From CBDAUN01 sp965214875 (GTDB lineage: Bacteria; Pseudomonadota; Gammaproteobacteria; Arenicellales; JAJDZL01): a stretch of 64,000 bases of DNA. The stretch covers positions 2,914,001 to 2,978,000 of the forward strand of contig OZ243980.1 in assembly GCA_965214875.1 (NCBI GenBank), in the 5' to 3' direction. Positions 18,090 to 26,077 of the stretch are shown here, piece by piece. The position numbers were made by a program, and so were the translations under genes. How positions within the stretch are numbered: the stretch's first letter is position 1; each line of letters begins with the position of its first letter. Below the pieces are notes generated by a model that made no database searches, had not been told where the DNA came from, and saw nothing but the letters and a program-made list of their open reading frames with translations.

Positions 18090-19451
18090 ATGGCTCATGT
18101 AATTCACAGAATGCCGCTTCAGGCCATGCCGAAAGCCGTAGGCGGCGATGGCATCTATGTGACCGACTCAGAGGGCAATCGCTATCTGGATGCTTCCGGC
18201 GGTGCCGCTGTATCCAATCTTGGACACAACCACCCTGCGATCGTCGAGGCGATACGCAAGCAAGCATCCACCCTTGCATACGCCCACAGCGGATTTTTTA
18301 CAACCGAACCGCTAGAAGAACTCGGCGACCGGCTCGCCCAGCTGACGCAGGCAGGACCGCAATACACCTTCGTATCAAATAGCGGGTCCGAGGCCATCGA
18401 AACGGCAATCAAGCTGGCCCGGCAATATGCCTGCGAGGTCGGAGAGTCAAAACGCTCGCGCATTATCGCCCGCAAGCAAAGTTATCACGGCGGCACTATA
18501 GCCGCACTTTCCGTGGGGGAACACGCAGCCCGACGCCAACCCTATGAAGCAATCCTGCTTTCGGCTACACATATCGATCCTTACTATCCATATCGCTTTC
18601 AAAGAGAAGATGAATCCGAAGACATATATGCCTGTCGGTCTGCCGATCAACTGGAACACGCAATACTCGAAAACGGACCGGAAAACGTACTCGCATTTAT
18701 CGCCGAAACAGTTGGCGGAGCTACCGCCGGAGTGCTCATCCCGAGCGCAAAGTATTTACAGCGCATCCGGAAAATTTGCGACAAGTACGGCATCTTGCTG
18801 ATTCTTGATGAAGTAATGTGCGGCATGGGACGAATTGGCAGCCATTTCGCGTTCAACCGCTTCGGCGTGAAGCCTGACCTAGTAGCAATAGGAAAAGGGC
18901 TGGGCGGAGGCTATCAACCAATCGGGGCAACCATATGCTCAAGCAAGATCTACGACAGCATTTGCGAAAACTCTGGAATCATCCACCACGGCAGCACCTA
19001 TTCGGGACATGCGACTTGCTGTGCCGCAGCCATTGCAGTCCTTGACACGATCAAGAAAGAAAACCTTCTGGAAAACGTCAAGCTGCAAGGCAAACGTCTG
19101 CTCAGCCAACTTCGAGATTCGCTATCAGAATGCGCCTATGTCGGTGACATTCGTGGCATTGGACTATTCATGGCGGTCGAGTTTGTAGCGGATAGAGAAA
19201 CCAGAAAACCGCTCTCGTCCAAGTTGAAATTCAACGGCGTTCTTAAGCGGCACGCGCTTCAAAATCAGTTGATGTGCTATCCATGCGGCGGCACTGTTGA
19301 CGGATTCGCCGGCGATCATGTGATTCTCGCCCCGCCGTTCATCATCGACGAGCGCGATGTCGAGGCAATTGTGACGCGCTTTCGTCAATCAGTTGCTGAT
19401 GCCATCAACGAAATTGAGTCAAAAGGCTCGAGCAAAAGCTCCACTGATTAG
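18090..19451 (+). CDS. Class III (PLP) aminotransferase
   Basis: Pyridoxal-phosphate enzyme of the omega-amino-acid/aspartate aminotransferase family, about 453 residues. Visible: SNSGSEAIETAIKLAR (phosphate binding), SYHGGT, the ring-stacking LDEVMCGMGRIG, and the Schiff-base lysine in AIGKGLGGGYQPIGA. ATG 18090 is preferred; TTG 18078 is a possible earlier start. It ends 9 bases before the convergent sterol-desaturase gene. Its divergent neighbour is an OCD-family dehydrogenase, so the pair may handle the same amino acid or amine; the exact substrate is unknown. Confidence 0.9.
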   Translation: MAHVIHRMPLQAMPKAVGGDGIYVTDSEGNRYLDASGGAAVSNLGHNHPAIVEAIRKQASTLAYAHSGFFTTEPLEELGDRLAQLTQAGPQYTFVSNSGSEAIETAIKLARQYACEVGESKRSRIIARKQSYHGGTIAALSVGEHAARRQPYEAILLSATHIDPYYPYRFQREDESEDIYACRSADQLEHAILENGPENVLAFIAETVGGATAGVLIPSAKYLQRIRKICDKYGILLILDEVMCGMGRIGSHFAFNRFGVKPDLVAIGKGLGGGYQPIGATICSSKIYDSICENSGIIHHGSTYSGHATCCAAAIAVLDTIKKENLLENVKLQGKRLLSQLRDSLSECAYVGDIRGIGLFMAVEFVADRETRKPLSSKLKFNGVLKRHALQNQLMCYPCGGTVDGFAGDHVILAPPFIIDERDVEAIVTRFRQSVADAINEIESKGSSKSSTD

Positions 19452-19460
19452 CCTTTCGCC

Positions 19461-20273
19461 TCATAGTCTGTCCGAAACTTGCCCTTCAGATTTTCGAAAC
19501 GGCTGAGTGATCAACCGATCTATGCGTGTCTCAGCGATATCCCTGAATATTTCCAATCCAATCGTCATCCGATCATGCCCCGCTTCAGGCGCACTTCGAT
19601 AGGTTCCAAAAATCCGATCCCACCATGGCAAATTGAACCCGAAATTGCTGTCCGTCTCCCTGCGCACGATCGAGTGATGCACCCGATGCATGTCCGGCGT
19701 CACGATGAAACAGCGCAACACTTTATCCGCCGCAGAATGAATCCTTACGTTTCCATGATTGAATAGCGAGGTGGCATTCAGCACAATCTCAAATATGACA
19801 ACCGCCAGTGCAGGCGCGCCGAGCAGAGCAACCACCGAAAATTTGATTAGCATTGAAAGCAGTATTTCAAGCGGGTGAAACCGGATGCCTGTGGTCACAT
19901 CAAAGTCGAGATCTGTATGATGCATGCGATGCAGCCGCCAGCATATCGGAATCTTATGGAATGCGACGTGCTGCGCGTATATCGCCAAATCCAGAAGCAG
20001 TACGGCAACCACTATCTCTACCCAAGTTGGCAAGCTAGCGATATTGAAAAGGCCAAATCCAACCGATTCGAGATGAAATGCGTACGCTGCAACCGTAATG
20101 GGAAGCGCAATGCGAATCACCGCTGTATTGACTATGGACAGTGCCATGTGATTGGTCCAGCGCGTTCGGCGCTTGCCGCTCCATGGACGCTTCGGCAACA
20201 AGCTCTCCCAAACGGCCATCGCTGCCAGCAACGCCAAAAACACCCCCACCCGCAACCAGATCTCAATATCCAC
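19461..20273 (-). CDS. Sterol desaturase / fatty acid hydroxylase family membrane protein
   Basis: Integral membrane di-iron enzyme of the FA_hydroxylase family, 270 residues, beginning with GTG 20273 behind TTGGAG. Hydrophobic helices lie at about residues 8-25, 45-65, 80-100 and 140-165. The histidine boxes are present: AQHVAFHKIP, LHRMHHTD, FHP and, near the end, MHRVHHS. Such proteins hydroxylate or desaturate lipids or carotenoids using O2. It converges on the aminotransferase; no functional link is obvious. Confidence 0.9.
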   Translation of the reverse strand: MDIEIWLRVGVFLALLAAMAVWESLLPKRPWSGKRRTRWTNHMALSIVNTAVIRIALPITVAAYAFHLESVGFGLFNIASLPTWVEIVVAVLLLDLAIYAQHVAFHKIPICWRLHRMHHTDLDFDVTTGIRFHPLEILLSMLIKFSVVALLGAPALAVVIFEIVLNATSLFNHGNVRIHSAADKVLRCFIVTPDMHRVHHSIVRRETDSNFGFNLPWWDRIFGTYRSAPEAGHDRMTIGLEIFRDIAETRIDRLITQPFRKSEGQVSDRL

Positions 20274-20604
20274 TAGGCAACTCCAACACCAGTATTTCCG
20301 CTAAAAGCATCAGTCAAATTTTCGCCTTCCCGCAATCAATGTGTAAAAGTCGAAAAGGAGGCTTTAGCTTTTCCTTGCTGCTCTAAAAAATAAGACTGAG
20401 GAGAGTCTGCTTTCATGTTTTTTCTTGCACACTATGATACTTTTCATAGACTTTCATTGCTTCACGCACTCCTATACGCAAAAGCGCTTCCTCAAGCACC
20501 TTAGCGTGTTCTATTTTATGCTTATATTGTTTTTCGCAACACTCATAGGAGATATTGGTAGTGCCTCAGTTTGAAAATCAGCCCATTCTGCCGGTTGAAA
20601 CGGG

Positions 20605-20610
20605 TATAAT
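20605..20610 (+). promoter_or_regulatory. Putative -10 box of the cassette gene
   Basis: TATAAT, 34 bases before the start codon. The surrounding 55 bases, from the terminal repeat to this box, are conserved before copy 3 (TACAAT at 50,101-50,096, minus strand), including GCCG.TTGAAAC.GGTA.AATGA. No good -35 at the normal distance is visible. Confidence 0.55.
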
Positions 20611-20643
20611 GAGCGTAATATCAATCTACTCTCGGAGAGAAAG

Positions 20644-21331
20644 ATGAAACATTGCCATAACTCCCCCCCCCCTCGCTAAACTAGCGGCTCTTCTACTATT
20701 GGCGGTGCTAACCGCACCGTCCATGGCGCAGGTGGACTACTCCTTTATTGATGGGGCATCAGGTCCGAGTGCCTGCCCGTCAGGCCAGACTGCGCGTACC
20801 GGAATATACCTTGTCAGCGGAACCCTGACCAAAAACGCGGTCCAGCTGTCGACGACGACAATTACTATATCGAACGTCCAAGCTCGAATTCCAGAGGTGG
20901 GCCAAAGTGCCACTGTGCATCTCAGTGTGCTGGAAAATGGCAGCAAAGAGGCGAGCAGGCAGACTCTCGGAATTGTTGCAGCTGGCACGGATTTGGTGGC
21001 AAATCTGAAAACTTTCAGCAACCTGAAGCAGAACAGGCGCTACACCGCAGTCACGCATATCGGGGATGTCACCAAGATCATCTCAAGATTCTGCTTCAAG
21101 ACCGCGGCCGATCTGGAGATACCCCTTGGCTCGGGTCGCGGCGGCGACGGTCCCGGCGATTCGTGGTCAAGCGGGTGCTACGCCTTCAGCAAGGACCCTA
21201 ATCAGATCCGGGCTTGCTTCTGCGGAGCCAGGAACTCGTCGGGCAGCTGGGCGCGCACAGATGCTGAAGACGGCTACGAATATATGATGGACGCCACCTG
21301 GAGAACCAGTGTGGGCTGCACGACCAACTGA
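20644..21331 (+). CDS. Phase-variable exported six-cysteine protein, copy 2 (OFF as written)
   Basis: ATG 20644 follows GGAGAGA. It encodes MKHCHNS, then C10 (20663-20672), and as written hits TAA at 20677. With 9 or 12 C it joins the open frame to TGA 21331, giving about 228 residues: signal peptide SPPLAKLAALLLLAVLTAPSMA-Q, then a beta-rich domain (TITISNVQARIPEVG, TVHLSVLENG) and a C-terminal region with cysteines in RFCFKT, SGCYAF, RACFCGARN and VGCTTN. It is clearly a paralogue of copy 3 at 50,062, sharing LAKLA, RxCFKT, GC[FY]A and the CxC pattern. Export via Sec is strongly indicated; the role of the mature protein is unknown. It lies alone in the TIR-bounded cassette. Confidence 0.78.
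20663..20672 (+). repeat. C10 homopolymer in signal peptide
   Basis: Ten cytosines, 19 bases after the start codon, at the same place as in the other two exported-protein genes. Nine or twelve would switch the gene ON. Confidence 0.95.
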
Positions 21332-21353
21332 CGGGGTCGGAGCGAGCCAGCAG

Positions 21354-21392
21354 ATGCGGCAGGCCTTTGGGTGCGGCGACACCGGCAGCTGA
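21354..21392 (+). pseudogene. Fossil C-terminal tail of an exported-protein paralogue
   Basis: Reads MRQAFGCGDTGS then stop, in another frame 22 bases after copy 2's stop. It matches the end of copy 3 (TRQALGCGDTS). Copy 2's own end (WRTSVGCTTN) therefore seems to have replaced or been placed before an older tail. Confidence 0.65.
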
Positions 21393-21490
21393 TCGATCCG
21401 GGCCATCCGGCTATCGGGAGCGCGGGCCGCGTGACGGCATCAAGCTGGAATCGGATATCAGTGGAATGTCGCTGAACATCCCGGATACAG

Positions 21491-21513
21491 GGCGGCCCCG
21501 CGGCCGCCTTTTT
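21491..21513 (+). terminator. Intrinsic terminator of the cassette gene
   Basis: Perfect stem GGCGGCC (21491-21497), 4-base loop, GGCCGCC (21502-21508), followed by TTTTT. It lies inside the cassette, just before the right terminal repeat. Confidence 0.85.
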
Positions 21514-21689
21514 CTATCATGTGTCTTTGCAATTTTCAAACTGAGACACTACCGAGATATTGCCAAAATTAGCACCTGACAGGGTTGTTGCAAAGCCAAT
21601 GGCATTCTGACAAGAAAACCACCGCAGCATGTCTCGCTGTCCAGCGAGTGGGCTAGATCTGTTTCTGACCAGTTTACTTGAAATGCTCA

Positions 21690-21789
21690 AGCGCCACTGC
21701 AACGCCTATCGGCCGCATAGGCACTCGAACAACTGATGCCCGCGCAGGCATATAATCAGAACCTCAAGCAAAACGCGCTTGCGGCCTGA
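21690..21789 (+). pseudogene. IS481-type transposase tail, relic
   Basis: About 100 bases match the last part of the transposase at 1-206 (CAACGCCTATCGGCCGCAT, then GCAGGCATATAATCAGAACC and the AAACGCGCTTGCGGCCTGA end) with small deletions that break the frame. Only the 3' end of the element is left. Confidence 0.7.
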
Positions 21790-21833
21790 ACAGGCTAACG
21801 TACATCTGACTCTGAACAGTATTTTATAATAAT

Positions 21834-21862
21834 GATATATAGAACATGATGTTCTATATATC
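21834..21862. promoter_or_regulatory. 29-bp palindrome before DUF4143 gene (operator candidate)
   Basis: GATATATAGAACAT (21834-21847), one central base, then its exact reverse complement (21849-21862). It ends 13 bases before the start codon at 21876 and would overlap any ribosome-binding site. Either a dimeric repressor site or an mRNA hairpin hiding the start; no dedicated repressor gene is adjacent. Confidence 0.7.
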
Positions 21863-21875
21863 TATCAAATATTGA

Positions 21876-23051
21876 ATGTTGATTCAAAGAAAAAAATATA
21901 TTGAGCAATTGGGCTATCTTGTTGAAAATTCCCCAGTGACAGCTTTGCTGGGCCCAAGACAATGCGGCAAAACGACTCTTGCGAAAGAATTCGGAAAATC
22001 AAAAAAATCCCACTATTTCGACCTTGAATCGTTTGTGGATTCAAATATGCTGCAAAATGCTGAAACAGTACTGGGAGAATTGAACGGTCTGATCATTCTT
22101 GACGAAATCCAGCTCATGCCCAATCTGCTCAATACGCTTCGTGTCTTGGTGGACAGATTCGATCGCAAATCCAGATATTTGATTCTCGGCAGCGCCGATA
22201 CCAGTATAGTGCGAGGCGTTTCGGAATCATTGGCAGGGCGTGTCGACTTTCTCGACATGCGAGGCTTTGATCTCTCAGAGGTTGGAGCAGACCGCTATGC
22301 CGAACTTTGGTTGCGAGGCGGGTTCCCGGACAGCTTTCTTGCCAATAGCGAAAAATTGAGCACTCGTCGCAGAAATGCATTGATTCGAACTCATATAGAA
22401 AGAGATTTGCCCATGCTCGGAATCAACATATCAGCTGTGAGGATGAGACAGTTCTGGAACATGCTGGCACATTGTCATGGACAAATTTGGAATGCGTCAA
22501 TGATTGCTAGATCTATGGGCGTTTCATACCATACAGTCAGGAATTACTTGGATCTGCTCACGGGAACCTACATGGTGCGCCAATTGCAGCCATGGCATGA
22601 GAACTTCGGTAAGCGGCTGGTAAAGGCCCCCAAAATCTACTTGCGAGACTCTGGCATACTTCATGCCATTCTGAACATTCACGATCGAAGATCACTGTAT
22701 TCCCATCCCGCTTGCGCCGCATCGTGGGAAGGGTTTGTACTAGAAGAAGTGCTAAGGGAATTACAAGTTGAGACAGCCTGGTTTTGGGCAGCGCACTCAG
22801 GCGGAGAACTGGACATGTTCATTGAGATTGATGGCCTGAGAATAGGCATTGAGATCAAATTGAGCGAGGCCCCGAAAATATCGGCAAGTACGCATCGGAT
22901 TTGCGACCTCCTAAAGCTAGATCATCTATTCTTGGTGTCGCGCACTCCCCGTTCGTACCGGGCTTCGGATCATATTCACGTACTAGCGATCAAAGATGCC
23001 GCCAACCTTCGTTCCAATGTCGATCAACTGCTTGGTGAACGAAATCAGTAA
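21876..23051 (+). CDS. DUF4143 AAA ATPase (intact)
   Basis: 391 residues. Walker A LLGPRQCGKTTLAKEF, Walker B LIILDEIQL, LILGSAD, the SESLAGRVDFLDMRGF block, ELWLRGGFPDSFLA and RTHIERDLPMLG. The C-terminal domain contains GGELDMFIEIDG and IGIEIKLSE, again PD-(D/E)xK-like. It is much closer to the amber-interrupted paralogue at 2,451-3,635 than to the one at 5,024. ATG 21876 gives the family's usual N-terminus. A 29-bp palindrome lies directly upstream, and an IS481 tail relic lies just before that, so the gene sits in mobile surroundings. Function uncertain. Confidence 0.9.
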   Translation: MLIQRKKYIEQLGYLVENSPVTALLGPRQCGKTTLAKEFGKSKKSHYFDLESFVDSNMLQNAETVLGELNGLIILDEIQLMPNLLNTLRVLVDRFDRKSRYLILGSADTSIVRGVSESLAGRVDFLDMRGFDLSEVGADRYAELWLRGGFPDSFLANSEKLSTRRRNALIRTHIERDLPMLGINISAVRMRQFWNMLAHCHGQIWNASMIARSMGVSYHTVRNYLDLLTGTYMVRQLQPWHENFGKRLVKAPKIYLRDSGILHAILNIHDRRSLYSHPACAASWEGFVLEEVLRELQVETAWFWAAHSGGELDMFIEIDGLRIGIEIKLSEAPKISASTHRICDLLKLDHLFLVSRTPRSYRASDHIHVLAIKDAANLRSNVDQLLGERNQ

Positions 23052-23370
23052 TTTAGGGTTGAGATCAAATTTCGCCTGCATAACATCGCAAGCGTCCTGC
23101 AACATGCTGGTCTCACCTTGAAAATGATGCGATTGGCACACTCCGTCCAACTTAAGACCGACACCATGCCGGCCGAGAATGATCAATATCAGCGTCTAGT
23201 CTCGCGAAGACATCCCAGCCACCCTGATCAGCCTGCAGCGCCTCTATGCAAGCAAGCTTGCACAAGCAGGTGTTCGAGCCACTCGAGGCGACGCGCGCGA
23301 ACCGACCAATGTCCTACTGATGCACAACTCGGGCAGTCTGATCGAATGATGTTTGCAATATGAATCCACC
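23052..23370. other. Non-coding gap
   Basis: I recognise no gene here. It separates the DUF4143 gene from the 3' end of the convergent cox cluster. Confidence 0.45.
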
Positions 23371-25026
23371 TCACTCGGCTTGCGAAGCCGCCAACCTATC
23401 GCCGCCAGTCATTTCGCGGTAGCGCTTGACTGCATCCGGCGTATCAAGATCGACAATCACACCATCGTCTTGCATCTCCACATCCCGAACAAACTCGCCG
23501 TAATCTCCAATCATATGCTTCGCACCCGCATCGCCCCGAACTTCCATCATCTCCAGCGCGTAATGCATGCTCCACAATACCGGATTGCCGCGCTTGCCTT
23601 GATAGGTCGGTACGCAAATGCATTTGCCTGAATCCGTATCAAACTCGCCAATCAGCGCATCGATGTGCTTTGCGTTTACAAATGGCATATCGCCAAGACA
23701 GATCAGCACGCCCGCACAGTTGTCCGATACCGCATTCAGCGCAGTGCGCAACGATGTGCTCAGCCCTTTGGCATATTCTGGATTGTGCGCAAACTTGACC
23801 GTCAAATCTGCAAGCTCTTCTCGCAGCGGCTCGGCATCATGCCCCGTCACAACAACAACCTCTTGCGCTTTAGACCGAAGAGCTTCTGCGATCACCGTTC
23901 GGATCATCGAGCGACCATCAATCTGCGTCAACAGCTTGTTGGCTTTGCCCATGCGCCGCGACTGTCCGGCTGCAAGCACCACCGCCGAAATGCTTAACGT
24001 GTCAGCTTTCTGAGGATTAGAAAGAGTAGTCCGCCGCTCCGGTCTTCGCGGTCCCTCCATCAGCAAGCCACCGCCCCCAAGGCTCATGATATCTGAAGGA
24101 ACCACCTCGATATCGGCAGCAAGCCGCTCAAATACGATGTCGAAACCATTGCGCTTCGGCGAACGCGAACAGCCTGGCAATCCGAGAATCACAGTCCGGC
24201 CGCTGCGCGCCATCAAAATCAGATTTCCCGGATCCACCGGCATGCCGAAATGCTCAATCCGTCCCCCTGCATTGATAATGCCTTGAGGCACAACATCGTT
24301 TCTATCCTGAATGGCAGATACGCCTAAAATGAAAATGATGTCTGGCTTGCGGGACAAATGATCTCTAACCGCTTGCGCTATCTCATTTTCATGATGTCCG
24401 CACACGGATTCATAATTCAATTCGCAACGAACCTCTTTGGCACGCTCACGCAACAGCTTGGATGCCTTGCTCAGAAGCCTCTGATTGAACCACTCGACGC
24501 TGGTCTGAATCAGACTCACGGAAAGATTCGCAAACTTCGAGACCGACACAGGCTGAATGCCTGTTGCAGCCACCCCGATACAGCTTTGCATCTGCTTGCG
24601 CGTCACCGCAAACGGCATTATTTTTACAGACGCAACAAGCTGATTGGGATACGTACGGGCAAACGGTGCCAGCGTTGCCACTGTGAACGCTTCGTCGATT
24701 GAATTGATGCGATTCAGACGATCTTGATCAAGCCTAAGTATGCCGTGATGCTTTGCGTAAAGATTGCAGCGCCCCGTAGAAGGTGTGCGCATTTCTATGT
24801 TCGAGCCGCAAATCACCCGCGCAAGCGATTCGGCAGCAGTATCTTCGTCGATGTCGTCCTCTTCCAGAATCGCCGCGACAACCGTATCGAAATTCTCATG
24901 CTCTAGCAGCTCGATATCGGTCCGGGTCAGATGCCTGCCCTTCTTCCATTTGCGCCCGCAAACCATCAATGAGTGCGCCAATAGCGCACCTTGGGCCTGT
25001 TTTGTGTCGATCCTGCCAAACTTCAC
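23371..25026 (-). CDS. MoeA-like / MobA-like fusion for molybdenum cofactor (MCD) maturation
   Basis: 551 residues, start GTG 25026 overlapping the upstream stop by 4 bases (GTGA). The first ~330 residues resemble the molybdopterin-binding MoeA/MogA-type domain (FGRIDTKQAQGALLAHSL, VCGHHENEI, DIIFILGVSA, MPVDPGNLI, GLPGCSRSPKRNGFD). The last ~200 are a nucleotidyltransferase of the MocA/MobA kind: AVVLAAGQSRRMGKANKL, VVVTGHDAE, CLGDMPFV, GKRGNPVLW. Such fusions probably attach CMP to molybdopterin for CO-dehydrogenase/xanthine-dehydrogenase enzymes. It ends the cox maturation operon and most likely supplies the cytosine-dinucleotide cofactor of CoxL. Confidence 0.88.
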   Translation of the reverse strand: MKFGRIDTKQAQGALLAHSLMVCGRKWKKGRHLTRTDIELLEHENFDTVVAAILEEDDIDEDTAAESLARVICGSNIEMRTPSTGRCNLYAKHHGILRLDQDRLNRINSIDEAFTVATLAPFARTYPNQLVASVKIMPFAVTRKQMQSCIGVAATGIQPVSVSKFANLSVSLIQTSVEWFNQRLLSKASKLLRERAKEVRCELNYESVCGHHENEIAQAVRDHLSRKPDIIFILGVSAIQDRNDVVPQGIINAGGRIEHFGMPVDPGNLILMARSGRTVILGLPGCSRSPKRNGFDIVFERLAADIEVVPSDIMSLGGGGLLMEGPRRPERRTTLSNPQKADTLSISAVVLAAGQSRRMGKANKLLTQIDGRSMIRTVIAEALRSKAQEVVVVTGHDAEPLREELADLTVKFAHNPEYAKGLSTSLRTALNAVSDNCAGVLICLGDMPFVNAKHIDALIGEFDTDSGKCICVPTYQGKRGNPVLWSMHYALEMMEVRGDAGAKHMIGDYGEFVRDVEMQDDGVIVDLDTPDAVKRYREMTGGDRLAASQAE

Positions 25027-25712
25027 GAGTTATCCATCCGATGCAGTGCTTCAGTCATTTCAGCGACGATTGAAACCGCTATTTCCGCCGGAGATTCAGC
25101 GCCGATATTCAAACCAATCGGTCCATGTATTCGTTCAAGCTGATGCCCGCTGATTCCTGATTTCATCAGTCGTTCGCAACGAGCTTGATGAGTCCGGCGA
25201 CTGCCGAGCGCGCCAATATAGAACACTTCAGACTCAAGCGCAGTCGCCAAGGCAGGTTCATCCAACTTGGGATCGTGCGCCAACGTAACCACTGCCGTTC
25301 GATTGTCCAAATCAATATCGCGCAACGCTTCATCCGGCCACTGCCTGATGCATTCAACTTGCGGAAAACGCTGTTCAGATGCAAACGCAAGCCGAGGATC
25401 GACCAATGCCACCGAATAGCCGCACAAGCGACTCATCTCGATCAGCGGCTTGGCAATATGCACTGCGCCTACAATAACCAGCCGCAACGGATTGCTGAAC
25501 ACTTGGATGAAATAGTCAACATCATCAACTTGCTTTCTCATGCTGCGACAACGCCGAAAAGCATCCTTGACAGAACGCGTAAGCGAATCGTCACCGCATT
25601 GATTATCTCTAAACCGGAGTTGCTGCGCACCGTCGGCAAGATTGGTAACCAGCGCCGCTTCCCTGCTATTGCGACGAGCGTCGATGATTTGTTCTAGGTG
25701 ATATCTATTCAA
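25023..25712 (-). CDS. XdhC-type maturation factor, Rossmann (C-terminal) domain protein
   Basis: 229 residues corresponding to the XdhC C-terminal Rossmann part: RLVIVGAVHIAKPLIEMSR, DPRLAFASEQRFP, TLAHDPKLDEPAL, YIGALGSRRTHQ, IHGPIGLNIGAESPAEIAVS. Proteins of this group load or sulfurate the molybdenum cofactor of xanthine-dehydrogenase-family enzymes. The start is a TTG (25712) without a clear ribosome-binding site, probably translated by coupling from the gene ending at 25733. The usual single XdhC is here split into two genes. Confidence 0.88.
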   Translation of the reverse strand: MNRYHLEQIIDARRNSREAALVTNLADGAQQLRFRDNQCGDDSLTRSVKDAFRRCRSMRKQVDDVDYFIQVFSNPLRLVIVGAVHIAKPLIEMSRLCGYSVALVDPRLAFASEQRFPQVECIRQWPDEALRDIDLDNRTAVVTLAHDPKLDEPALATALESEVFYIGALGSRRTHQARCERLMKSGISGHQLERIHGPIGLNIGAESPAEIAVSIVAEMTEALHRMDNS

Positions 25713-25732
25713 CGAGCAAATTGAACCGGCAT

Positions 25733-26077
25733 CTATTGGCCGCTCTCGACAGGTTCAAGATAGATTTGGATGGTCCCACCGCAAGCGAGACCAACTTCCC
25801 ATGCTGTTTCGTTGCTAACGCCAAACTCGATCATGCGAGCCATTCCGCTTTCCATCACTTGCTGCGCTTCCTCGATCACCGCTGTCTCGACGCATCCTCC
25901 GGAAACCGACCCTTCAAAGTTTCGCTGATCATTGATCACCGCCTGGCTGCCTGCCGGACGCGGCGAAGACCCCCAGGTCGATATCACTGTCGCTAGCGCA
26001 ACGGAATGACCCTGCCCAAGCCAATCGCTGGCAGTCTTGAGAATCTCAATGCCTTCAACGTTCTCAGAAATATTCAT
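25733..26077 (-). CDS. XdhC/CoxI N-terminal domain protein
   Basis: 114 residues with the XdhC_CoxI domain: ALATVISTWGSSPRPAGSQ, EGSVSGGCVETAVIEEAQ and the C-terminal LACGGTIQIYLEP. It is the short N-terminal half of classical XdhC and pairs with the Rossmann half encoded next. ATG 26077 overlaps the coxE stop by 4 bases. The CGG motif and SGGCVE are the conserved cysteine-bearing spots of the family. Confidence 0.9.
   Translation of the reverse strand: MNISENVEGIEILKTASDWLGQGHSVALATVISTWGSSPRPAGSQAVINDQRNFEGSVSGGCVETAVIEEAQQVMESGMARMIEFGVSNETAWEVGLACGGTIQIYLEPVESGQ

Larger units (their letters stand above)
20557..21553 (+). mobile_element. Non-autonomous cassette with TIRs and 8-bp duplication, carrying an exported protein gene
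   Basis: The 997-bp unit starts with GGTAGTGCCTCAGTTTGAAA (20557) and ends with the inverted GGTAGTGTCTCAGTTTGAAA (ending 21553). It is bracketed by the direct repeat GAGATATT (20549-20556 and 21554-21561), an 8-bp target duplication. It has no transposase; its only gene is the C-tract exported protein (20644-21331) with promoter and terminator. This fits a mobile insertion cassette moved in trans. The 8-bp duplication is usual for IS1595-type elements, but that assignment is inference. The target is itself the end of an IS256-type repeat. Confidence 0.8.
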
